Assembly (NCBI GenBank): GCA_016630955.3
Contig: CM049989.1
Span: 496,001-560,000, forward strand
Length of the DNA: 64,000 nucleotides
Origin: Didymella arachidicola
Taxonomy: Eukaryota > Ascomycota > Dothideomycetes > Pleosporales > Didymellaceae
Direction of reading: 5' to 3'
The notes under the pieces are model-generated. The model had not been told where the DNA came from. It ran no database searches and was given only the letters and a program-made list of their open reading frames with translations. The stretch's first letter is position 1; each line of letters starts with the position of its first letter. Of this stretch, positions 55,743-64,000 are shown in pieces. Made by a program: the position numbers and the translations under genes.

Positions 55743-58243
55743 TCACACAATCCCATAAACCCTCTTCGCAATCATATAGCACAGCAAGCCAAAGCCCACA
55801 AGCCCGCCCGTAATACCGAAGAACCAGTTCAGATTGTCGACGTCCTGGCCGGGGACGATGCAGTTCATGCCCCAGATACCCGTGACGACGTTCATAGGCA
55901 GGACGATAGTGCCGAGGACGGTGAGTTTGCCGAGGATATCGGAGGTTTGTTCCTGGCGCTCGTTCATGCGGATGTTGATTTGGGCGAGGTAGTTGCTGTG
56001 GGCTCTGCTGAGAAGGCTTTTGGGGGGTTAGCAGGTGGGTTGAGCGGTTTGGGGTGGTGGACTTACTTTTCGTAGTGGGACAGGTTGCCTGTCATGGTGA
56101 CGATGTGGTCCTGGATGTCGCCGAGGTACATGCCGATTTCGTTGCGGGGCGCAATGTCCCAGTGCTCGTTGCAGCGCTTTGCGAAGCCTTTGATGACGTC
56201 GGCTTTGTTGCCGAGAAGGCGGTAGAGGCTCATGACCTTCTTTCTGCACTCGCCGACGCGACGCAGCATGTCGCGGCCGCTCTTCTCCTTGTTTTGCTTC
56301 TCGTCATATTCGTCCGAGTCCGAGGCGTCGTCGTCGTCGGCGTTGTGGAGGCGCAGGATCGCTTCGTCGATGTCGTCGACCTCTTCTTCGATGCTCTGGA
56401 TCATGGGCGCGTAGGCGTCGGTGATGTCGTCGATCATGGCGTAGGAGATCCAATCTGGTGAGAGTACCAGGTAATCGGACAGCTGTCGGATGCGGCGACG
56501 CACGTTGGCGGGATGTGGTGTCAAGGAAAAGTGGAAACTGATCACACCCTCTCGGAAGACGACAATGTACAGATTGACAGGCTCCAGGTAGTCCTCGCTG
56601 TTCTGATCCTGTTCGAAGGTGCGGTAGTTGATGAAGTAGTAATGTTTGAAGAGCTCCACCTTTTCGCGCTGCTCCTGCATAAGGATGTCCTCGGACGTCA
56701 GTGGGTGAATACCGAATGTCTTAGAGATGACCTTCATCTCGGTCTCGGTGGGCGACATGACGTCGAGCCACCACGCCGGCCTGGGACCGTAGCGCTTCTG
56801 CTTGTCGTCCTTGCCCTTGGTGTCTGCTTGGGGTCGGGGTGTGCTGGTGCGGGTCTGCTCCCCAGATGACGTCTTGTCGTTTGTTCTCGAGGGCGATAGA
56901 GTGGTGTTTCTCGAGATGCCGTTTGTGTTTGTGCGCGGTGTGTCGTCGACATCCGAGTCATCGTCGCTGCTGTCGTCAAGCTCCACAGGCTCGGGAATGA
57001 AAAGGTCTCGCCACGACTGGCCAGGCTGCAACAGTTCGCTGATGGTCTGACTGTGTATGGTGTTGTCGAAGGTCTCGTTGAAGTAGGTGAAGCGGAAGGG
57101 GGCGTCGTCAGCCTCGCGGTGCCACTGGCGCTGGCGTGGGCGCAGACGGCCGTCGACCATCAGAGGCTCGCTGACTTTGCGCAGCCGGATGCCCTCCATG
57201 GTGCGCTGCTCCTTCTCGTCGTTGGACCAGGTGGCCAGCACATCCAGGTCAGGCCAGCGGCGCCGGCGCCGGCGACTTGTGGGCTCTCCTGTGGCGTCGT
57301 TGAGGTAGTCCTGCTGGCCAATCTCGGACATGCCCTCGTGCGGGAAGCAGACATCGTCGTCGGCGGCGAAAGACTGCGTCATGCGGCGATGGAAGTCGCC
57401 CTGCTTGGGCGACTGCGCGCCAGAGTCTGCACCGGGCCCGTGAATGTCGATCAAGGCATCTCGAGCTCTGCCCTCCGGGGAGTGTTCCAGGTCAATGGGC
57501 AGCGCAACATCGTCGAGTCCCGGGTTGGCCTCGAAGACGGGGCTGGCCGGCACCGAGGGCGGGTTGTTGACGTCGTAGCCGTCGTTGATGTTGGTCTGCG
57601 AGTGATGGCCGAACATGGCAGGGCGCTGCTTGCCGCTGCCGGTGCTGGGCCTGCGCTTCTTGGGCGCCAGGCCGCCCGCGCTGGTGCCATAGCTGTTGCC
57701 CTTCCTGTTGTCGCGCGGCGAGCCCATGATCAGGGGCGTGCGGTCGTCAGCATCGTCGTGGTCGCTGTACGTGTCCTCGGGCGTTTCCTGGAGCCGCGAC
57801 TTGCCATAGGACGAGGGCACGTTGAGGCGGCCGGGCGCGGCGTTGAGCTGCTGGCTCGCGCGCGGTGCGTATGTGGACGAGGCGGGGATGCTCTGGCGGC
57901 GGGTGCGCGCAGGCTGGTGGTCGCGGTGGTCCAGCAGCGCCTCGCTCTCGAGGCTCGTGTTGCTGAGGTTGCGCGACAGCCCGTAGAAGCTGGTGCTGCC
58001 GCGAGAATTGCCATGGCCGGCGATGTCCTCGAGCGTCGGGCGGTCGTCGTTGCTGTCCGCGGCCAAGTCCGCCGTCGCCGCGAACGACTGGCGGCGGTTC
58101 CGTCTCTTCTTGCCGCCCCTGTGCTTCTTCTTCTTGCCAGCTGCAGCGGACGAGCCCACAACTTGCTGCGACGTCTGCCCTTCGCCAGACACGTCGATCA
58201 GTGGCGTGGGCCCCGTCGGACGTGATGGTTCGCCGGGCGCCAT
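55743..58243 (-). CDS. CorA-type Mg2+ transporter, MNR2/ALR family
   Basis: Two exons, 58243-56067 and 56016-55743, give 816 aa. The N-terminal ~400 residues are low-complexity: basic KKKKHRGGKKRRNRRQS, then acidic, Ser and Arg patches, as in fungal Alr/Mnr2 proteins. The CorA core starts near GPRPAWWLDVMSPTETEMKVISKTFGIHPLT, then DILMQEQREKVELFKHYYFINYRTFEQD, NLYIVVFREGVISFHF and DWISYAMIDDITDAYAPMI. An acidic loop (ADDDDASDSDEYDEKQNKE) interrupts the long helix. Across the intron it reads NLSHYENLLSRAHSNYLAQI. Two C-terminal membrane helices follow, with the signature IWGMN (GMN near 775-777) at the mouth of the first. CorA pentamers conduct Mg2+. Yeast Mnr2 is vacuolar and Alr1/2 are at the plasma membrane. 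The large disordered start and the close match of the NYLAQI block favour the Mnr2 side, but this is a judgement. Confidence 0.9.
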
Positions 58244-59155
58244 TGTGCAGCGAACGAGAGCAGCTGTAATTACAATGCTTACAAGAAAACTCTACAAGCC
58301 TGCTGCGCGCGGAAGCAGCGCCAGGTGGTGCGCAAGTGGAGGATTTTCGATCGGGCTGGAGCTCTTTGTGATGCAGACCTGTGACGGCATTGCCTTGATG
58401 TTTAGACCAGCTACCTTTCTCGTTCGGGTTTGGCCTGTCGCTAGCTCCCCGTGCGAACTGTGGCTCCAATATTCCCGGATTAAATGATATCCTCACAACA
58501 ACGAGCGACTTTGGGGCGCAGTAAGGAGGCGGCTGTGGTCAATTCTGGCTGCGAAACATTCTTCTTAGCCGTGTTGTGGCACTGTTCTTCTCTCGATGTT
58601 CGTGGGAAGGCATGCCAAACTAGTCCGCGTGAGCATCCACGCGAGCACGCGAGCATTTTCCGTATTAGGCTACCCGAAACCGCAAGGCTTGATTGAAAAG
58701 TGCCCGATGAAGACCCGGGTTTCGCTGGCGCTGATTTCTGCTGCATGATGATTGTAGCATTGCATGTGAGATCAGCAACCTTCACGTCAACGTCGACTAT
58801 TGGATGCCTCACTTTATGCACATTCGAGGCCACACTAAAGAGGCCTTCCAGCATGAAGGCTGTTTGATAAGGATTGCATGCAAGTAGCCCCGTAGTCGTG
58901 AAACCTGCCCTGAAGCACTCATTCACATACTGCAGGTCAGCCCTGGAGGCTCCCAGCCTTGGAGGCTCCCAGCCTGGAGTTAACAAGTATCGACATCACA
59001 AGAGTGCTGAATCAAGCACAATTCGTCCACAACCTCTCCTGACGTTCGTGATCTTCTCTAGATGCAAGACCTAATCTGCGTTACCACGCTATTGTCGTCC
59101 CTCATAACTTCCGTGGTTGTGCATATCCGGCGTAGGTTACTTGTCAGACGCAAAT
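58244..59155. other. Intergenic between Mg2+ transporter and MFS gene
   Basis: 912 nt holding the transporter's promoter and the MFS 3' UTR. The only structure seen is a perfect 16-bp tandem duplication at 58944-58975. Confidence 0.5.
58944..58975 (+). repeat. 16-bp tandem duplication
   Basis: Two perfect adjacent copies of TGGAGGCTCCCAGCCT, in non-coding sequence. Confidence 0.92.
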
Positions 59156-60779
59156 CTACAAGACATATCTGAACAGCGGACCGTAGTTCTCCACAGCCAC
59201 AGCTTCCTCCTTACCCTCGCCTCTCGCAGCCGCCTCCTGCATGGCCAGCTTCTGCTGAGCGACCGTTCCGTACTGCTTGTCGAGCTTTTTGTTTTCCCAG
59301 AGAAGCAGCGTCCTCAGCGTCAGCGCTAACAAGCAGCAGAAGAACAGGAACGCCGCACACACCCACTGTCCCTTCACATAGTACGGTTTCTCGTCCGTGG
59401 GATACATCCGGGTTCCTAGCAGTGGGCCACACTGCCCAATCACGTTCAGCAGCACAATGCCAGCGCCTCTGCGTGTGTCTGAGCCTTGGTTGTTCGTTAC
59501 CCACGGTAAGATGTTGCCAATTGCAGGGAATACGCCCGCCGCTGCTAAGAAGACGCCGAAGTAGCGAGCGCCGACGGAGTGCGAAGTTGCAAGGATCAGG
59601 TATCCGATACCGCCCACCAGGGTCAGTGAGGCAACCATAAAGCCACGCTGCTGGGTGCGATCCGCGATGTAGCATGTCAGGATGACCATAAGGAAGGAGA
59701 GGAAAAAAGGCGGAGCAGTCAGACCCTGGGCTTTCACAGCGCTGAACCCCATCTCGTTCAAGACTGCGGTCATGTTAGCTGTGCCCACCGCGGTCGAGGC
59801 CATGTACTTACTCGTCGGGAGGAATACGGGCAGCGACGAGAACGCCACGTTACAGCTGAAGTACATCAGCCCCAGGATCCACCCCTTGAGATCGACTAAG
59901 CCAGCAAAGTACTCCTTGAAGTTCGGCTTGCCTATGCGTGGCGCCTCGCCAGCCTGCCTTACACCTCTCGCCCGCGCAACCTCCCTCTCTTCCCTGTTCA
60001 GAAACCTCGCCTTCTCCGGACTATCCGGCAGAAAGAAGAACGCAACACCCGCCATGACCACCGTCGGCAGCCCCTCCACAAGAAACAGCACTCTCCATTT
60101 GGCCAGTGCCGGACTGCCACTCGTAATCGCATACGCCAGCGCGCCCGAAAACGTATTCGCCAGCGGCGCCGCGCTCAAAAACAGCCCACTCCTGAACCCC
60201 AGCTCGTCCCGGAGGTAGAAGAAACTCAGCAAGAACGGGACACCGGGCCCATACGCGACTTCGGACGCGCCCATGATAAATCGCAGCGCCATCATGGCGC
60301 CCCATGAATTGCTCGCCGCCTGTACGGTCGACACGAGACCCCACGTGAAGACGCAGACCGTGGCCCAGTAATGCGGCGGAACGACCTTCCACATGATGGC
60401 CAGGAACCCGAAGCAGATGTATGAGATGTAGAAGATGGTGAGCAGCCAGTCGTAGTCACCTGCTTTGAAATGGAGATCTTTTTCCATGCCGGCGATGCGC
60501 GCGTTGCCGATGTTGGAGCGGTCGAGAAACGCGACTGTTTGCGTTAGTGTCGTTTGTAGATTAAGAAGGATGCTGGTTCGTACGCAGATACAGCGCCGAG
60601 ACGAGGGGAATCAGGTTCATGTCTAGTTTCCTGCGGACGCGCTTCTCCATCTCGGCATCGATGGGGGGTGCAGGACCATGTTCGATCTGCGAGGGCGTGC
60701 CATTCTTCTCTGCCTGCTCTTGTGTCTGCTCTGCAGCATACGTACTCGGCTCTTCCGCCGTCTTGGGAAAGAACCTCAT
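59156..60779 (-). CDS. MFS permease, Dal5/anion:cation symporter type
   Basis: Two exons, 60779-60584 and 60534-59156, give 524 aa. A hydrophilic N-terminus of about 50 residues precedes RRKLDMNLIPLVSALYLLAFLDRSNIGNARI, the family start of the Dal5-type (allantoate, nicotinate, vitamin, carboxylate) permeases. About 12 hydrophobic helices follow, with GFLAIMWKVVPPHYW, ALRFIMGASEVAYGPGVPFLLSFFY, the loop LPDSPEKARFLNREERE between halves, and WVTNNQGSDTRRGAGIVLLN near the end. The cytosolic tail is Gln/Glu/Ala-rich. These are plasma-membrane symporters for organic anions; the substrate cannot be read from sequence. The single 49-nt intron lies within the LAFLDR segment, as is common in this family. 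The start at 60779 (MRFFPKTAEEP) is preferred over in-frame ATGs up to 60884. No biosynthetic gene cluster accompanies it. Confidence 0.88.
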
Positions 60780-61533
60780 CTTGCAAAGTCTCCAAGACTC
60801 CGTCAATCCGCAATGTCTTTGAGTGGGACTGCCAGCGCGACGGAAGTGGACGTCTGGGGCTTTAAGCATCCCAAGACTCACCAAGCTTTTCGCCCAAGGC
60901 TTGACACAAGCGGTCCACTGACGAGCACCCTGCTGACGCAGCCTGCAGCGAGTTATCGATACCCTTAACGAACCAAACGTCGATTATTGCCACTACCGGC
61001 TAGTGCAACAAAAGCTCGCGCGGGGCGCTGTGGAGCAGTGCCGATCCCCATGGTCCATGGAGAAGCTGCCGATGCCGGCTGGCACGCTCGTCGTCGAGAT
61101 GAGCCCAACACCAAACGGAACCGCTATCCACATCCGTCTGTGTGCCTGGTCCTCCCCGTTACCAGCGGATATCGCGGGCGTTGGCTCCGTCTCGAAGATC
61201 AGTGTCTGTACTTTCAGCAGCAAGCATGAAGCAAATAAGGCCGAAAACGATTATCAGGCCAATCTGTTCACTCACACAGCACCTGCTCCGCGTCCGCGGA
61301 TACGTTTGGACTGCAGCGATGTGCAGATGAACGACCTCGTTGGTTTCGGGTATGGCACCAACCACGCCAAGGTAGTAACGATTCCATTGTACCATGGTAA
61401 ACTCAGTAGATCCCTCCTGTACAAATCCGCTCAAACGCCGTCATCCCTAATCCAACATTCATGTGATAATACCACTACGCCCATACATCTCTTCCCATCC
61501 ATCCTCATCGTCCATTTTCTTGTGGAAGCGCGC
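60780..61533. other. Intergenic upstream of the MFS gene
   Basis: 754 nt with the MFS promoter and the 3' UTR of the Gly-rich gene, both minus strand. A plus-strand frame (61003-61767) runs into that gene's antisense and is probably not real. Confidence 0.45.
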
Positions 61534-62595
61534 TCAAAAAGCGCCGATATGCGTCATCTTCTGCCCCGGCTGCACCTGGCTCCCCAGCGTCTGCGCAGGC
61601 TTATACTTTTTAACCGGCGTCTTGGAGCCCTGACCGGGCAACGTGTTGGTCCCCGGGTACGGCTTGAGTCCACTCTCGCTCTTCGCCTGCGGAGCGGGAA
61701 ACGGCTTGCTCTGTCCAGGCGTGACGGGCGCTTTCTTCGCCGTGGGATACGGGTTGGCGTAGCTTGAGCCCACGGTCGTGCTGTCGTACGGTTTGGGCAG
61801 ATTGCTGATGGATTTGGATGCCCCGTTTACGATGCCGCCCACGGGTTTGGATGCTCCGCCTGTGAGACCCGCAAGCCCATCACCTAACCCCGACGCGCCC
61901 CTCGAAGCGCCCTTCGATGCACCGCCCGTGAGGCCTGCGAGTCCATTTCCAAGACCGTTCGCGCCTCGCGTCGCAGTGCGGGATGTGCCGCCCACGACGC
62001 TGCCGGCTGTCTTGCCCACGCCGCCTGCGGTCTTGCCCACGCCCCTTGTAGCTCCGCTTGCAACCCCACCAACGCTCTTCGTTGCGTTATTCGTGACGCC
62101 TCCCAAGGTCCTTGTAGCTCCGCCCGCAACCCCGCCAACTGCTTTCTTCGCCCCGCCTACGGTCTTCTTCGCGCCGAGGGGCACGCTGCTCGTCGGCCCT
62201 GCAATCGAGCGCCCGCCCGCAAGGGCGCCCGAGGGCTTGGTGTTCGCGGGCATCGAGTTGCTGCGTTTAACGGCTGGCTTGCGCGCAGTGCTGGGCAGCG
62301 CTTTCGACGCCGACGAGGGCTTGTAGGTTTGTCCTGAGAGCTTGGAGCCGTAGCCTGTTGCTGCTTTCTCGAGGCCTGGGGGTTGTTAGCGGAGCGCGCG
62401 TGGATTTCTCCAACCCCAGGATGCGGGACGAGAGATGGCGATGAATGTACCTCCTCCCACACTCCTTCCGCCGTTCTCAATAGCATCGCCGGCTTTGATC
62501 AATGCGTTTCCTGCGTACTCCCCGCCTGTCTTCTTCGCCGCGTCGACGAAGCCTTCCACCGAGCTCCAAATCATGTTCTGGATGAAACCCGCCAT
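61534..62595 (-). CDS. Gly/Ala/Lys-rich repeat protein of unknown function
   Basis: Two exons, 62595-62451 and 62375-61534, give 328 aa, with a 75-nt intron. Residues 1-48 are the only well-structured looking part: MAGFIQNMIWSSVEGFVDAAKK, then TGGEYAGNALIKAGDAIENGGRSVGGG, an amphipathic/LEA-like helix. A basic Ser-rich linker follows (KPAVKRSNSMPANTKP). Residues about 110-240 are degenerate repeats of GGVASGATR-like units and two near-copies of GLxGLAGLTGGASK. The tail is Pro/Lys/Tyr-rich with DLPKPYDST-like and PYPTAKKAPVTPGQ pieces. I do not recognise a named family; such sequence is expected to be disordered. Its neighbour on the same strand (63110 onward) is also low-complexity, which may or may not be meaningful. 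The splice is supported by restoration of the GGG|LEKAATGYGSKLSGQTY frame. Confidence 0.75.
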
Positions 62596-63109
62596 TGCGT
62601 CGGTATCGATGCTCAAAACCGTATCAATCCAGACACTTCAATCTCAATGGTAAATCCAGTACGCAAAATCGACAACAACAAATCTGAATAAGAGCCAACA
62701 CTATCAAATGATCCGTTGGACAGTATCTTGCCTCTTACCCCCAACCTCGAGATCCCGCAGATGACACCCCAATGACACCCTTGCGCCACCGCCCAACCTG
62801 TTTCTCACGCTGGGATGCCCGTTGCCACTAACGCCGCCGTCCCCGCGATGACGTACCTGTGGCACGGGAAGCGACAGGGATGTCCTGGGAAACCGCGGTG
62901 ATCATTCCTGGGCAGCGCACAGCCTTGTGAGTTGCACGACCTGGGAGCATTCACACCGCCTGTGGTCAAGTCTGAGTAGTAGCAGTAAAGTCTGTAAATC
63001 TGGTAATATTGAAAAGGTAATTGATGTGGCATAATGCAAAGCTAAGGGTATCCAACGCCGGTATGTGCTCTCAAGTTTCAACGCCCTACCCCAATCAGAT
63101 ATTGTACAT
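62596..63109. other. Intergenic upstream of Gly-rich gene
   Basis: 514 nt between two minus-strand genes. No clear motifs. Confidence 0.45.
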
Positions 63110-64000
63110 TTACTTGGTAGCCAGCTTTGACGGTGCCTTTTGCGATGTCGCCGTTTTAGTCGCCGTCTTCTTCGGCGCTGGACTAGAAGTTGTCAACTTC
63201 CTCGGCGCAGACGCTGTGCTCGCTGCCGGTGCATTCAGCTTAGGCGGTGTTCTCACAGACCCCGGTGCTGCTTGTGCTCCAGTCGGCGCTGTCTTCACCG
63301 CAGGTTTCGATTTAGAACTCGACTGAGCAGTAGCTGACGGCGCAGCAGCCGTTTTCTTCCCAGCGACTTCCACAGCGCCGCTGCTTGTAATCTTGATCGG
63401 GATCCCGCCCGCGCTCATGACTGTTTCGCCTTTCTTCGCCTGCGCCTTGTCGACATCCTTCTTCCCAATGTTGAGAGTCAGCCCGTTGGCAGTCTTGACC
63501 GTGGTCGCTGCGGGCTTCTGTGGTTCCTGCACAGCGGTCGCTGGGACCTTGATGGTGACGCCAGAGGTGAGCGTCACTTCTTTCATGGGTCCGGGGGGCG
63601 GTGCGGGAGGCTTCGGTTTCGCGGCTGTCTTTTGCGATGTGGTGGGTTTAACTGGACGGGCTGCAGCTGGTTTCGACTTCACCGGGCTTTGCTTCGCTGC
63701 GGCTCCGGATGGCTTGCGAGCAGAGGCAGGCGTGATTGCGCTTTTTGCGCGTGTTGGGACTGCTGTGGGTGTTGCGAGAGTCTTTGTCGGGGCCTGTGGG
63801 AGCGCTGTGCTGGCTCGTCTCATTCCCCCGGGCAACACTGCGCCGTTCTTGATCGCAGTTTCCTTCACCAATTTCGCTAGGTTCTCCTGCGTCAGCGCGG
63901 CGACCTGCGGCATCTGCTGGGGATCGGCAGCCTGCGCTGCGCCCAGTTTCGCTGCACCCTCGATCATCTTCTCGAGCTGATCTGGACTTGGGAGACCGCC
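63110..64000 (-). CDS. Ala/Lys/Pro-rich protein of unknown function, C-terminal part (runs off window)
   Basis: The minus strand is open from the window edge to a stop at 63110, at least 296 codons. The visible part begins LPSPDQLEKMIEGAAKLGAA, then MPQVAALTQENLAKLVKETAIKNG, a helical segment. It continues in Ala/Pro/Lys/Thr/Ser-rich sequence with few hydrophobics. Two short blocks stand out as possible strands: EVTLTSGVTIKVPATAV and GLTLNIGKKDVDKAQAKKG followed by GIPIKITSSGAVEVAG. The C-terminus is basic (PAPKKTATKTATSQKAPSKLATK). It is not recognised; length, start and domains upstream are unknown. The frame is the longest here and its codon use is coherent, so it is probably real. Confidence 0.7.
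   Translation of the reverse strand, partial: GGLPSPDQLEKMIEGAAKLGAAQAADPQQMPQVAALTQENLAKLVKETAIKNGAVLPGGMRRASTALPQAPTKTLATPTAVPTRAKSAITPASARKPSGAAAKQSPVKSKPAAARPVKPTTSQKTAAKPKPPAPPPGPMKEVTLTSGVTIKVPATAVQEPQKPAATTVKTANGLTLNIGKKDVDKAQAKKGETVMSAGGIPIKITSSGAVEVAGKKTAAAPSATAQSSSKSKPAVKTAPTGAQAAPGSVRTPPKLNAPAASTASAPRKLTTSSPAPKKTATKTATSQKAPSKLATK

Noticed and set aside
57053..58225. 390-codon frame antisense to the Mg2+ transporter
   Set aside because: It is an Ala/Val/Arg/Gly-rich shadow of the low-complexity N-terminal coding region of the real gene.
61003..61767. 254-codon plus-strand frame
   Set aside because: Its second half is antisense to the Gly-rich gene and its first half has no recognisable content. 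I see no splice or domain support.

Overview
The window is nuclear DNA of a filamentous ascomycete (Pezizomycotina; a Dothideomycete is my best guess, not proven). The evidence is a gene density of about one gene per 2.7 kb, introns mostly 47-58 nt long with GT...CTRAY...AG signals, UTR-like gaps, and single-copy eukaryotic housekeeping genes. I assembled 22 protein genes with complete or window-truncated models by joining reading frames across splice sites. I also found one tRNA gene and one damaged or doubtful cysteine-rich gene. I saw no CRISPR array, prophage, intact transposon or secondary-metabolite cluster.

Layout. 0-16 kb: HFI1/ADA1 (SAGA subunit, partial), GCN1 (2,683 aa, five introns), a divergent DHX57/YLR419W-type DEAH helicase, and an RBM42-type RRM protein. 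17-26 kb: 6-phosphogluconate dehydrogenase (intron-rich 5' end), LSM12, a 3.4-kb gene-poor gap, then divergent COQ1 (polyprenyl diphosphate synthase) and VMA12/VPH2. 26-40 kb: VAC14, a DENND6-type Rab GEF, a 4.3-kb gene-poor stretch with one tRNA-Ala(AGC), an RCR-family membrane protein, a second gene-poor stretch, and ARL8. 40-46 kb: RPA135 (RNA polymerase I) and cytosolic tyrosyl-tRNA synthetase. 46-60 kb: the interrupted cysteine-rich ORF, a secreted/GPI APP1-type phosphatase, an RBR ubiquitin ligase with an apparent frameshift, MRM2, the complex I 24-kDa subunit, an MNR2/ALR-type Mg2+ transporter, and a Dal5-type MFS permease. 61-64 kb: two low-complexity, probably disordered proteins, the last running off the window.

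Themes. One set of genes serves translation and ribosome production (GCN1, RPA135, TyrRS, tRNA-Ala, MRM2, LSM12). A second set serves the vacuole/endolysosome (VMA12, VAC14, DENND6, ARL8, RCR, probably MNR2). A third serves mitochondrial respiration (COQ1, 24-kDa subunit, MRM2). Several pairs are divergent over short intergenic regions: GCN1/helicase, COQ1/VMA12, VAC14/DENND6 and ARL8/RPA135.

Nothing here is clearly a new biological system. The observations most worth a second look are the RBR ligase (C6 frameshift plus a GC-AG intron placed directly before the catalytic cysteine codon), the cysteine-rich ORF continued through a single UAG in a readthrough-like context, two adjacent inverted repeats upstream of RPA135, and two 48-nt stop-free introns that would give in-frame retained forms.
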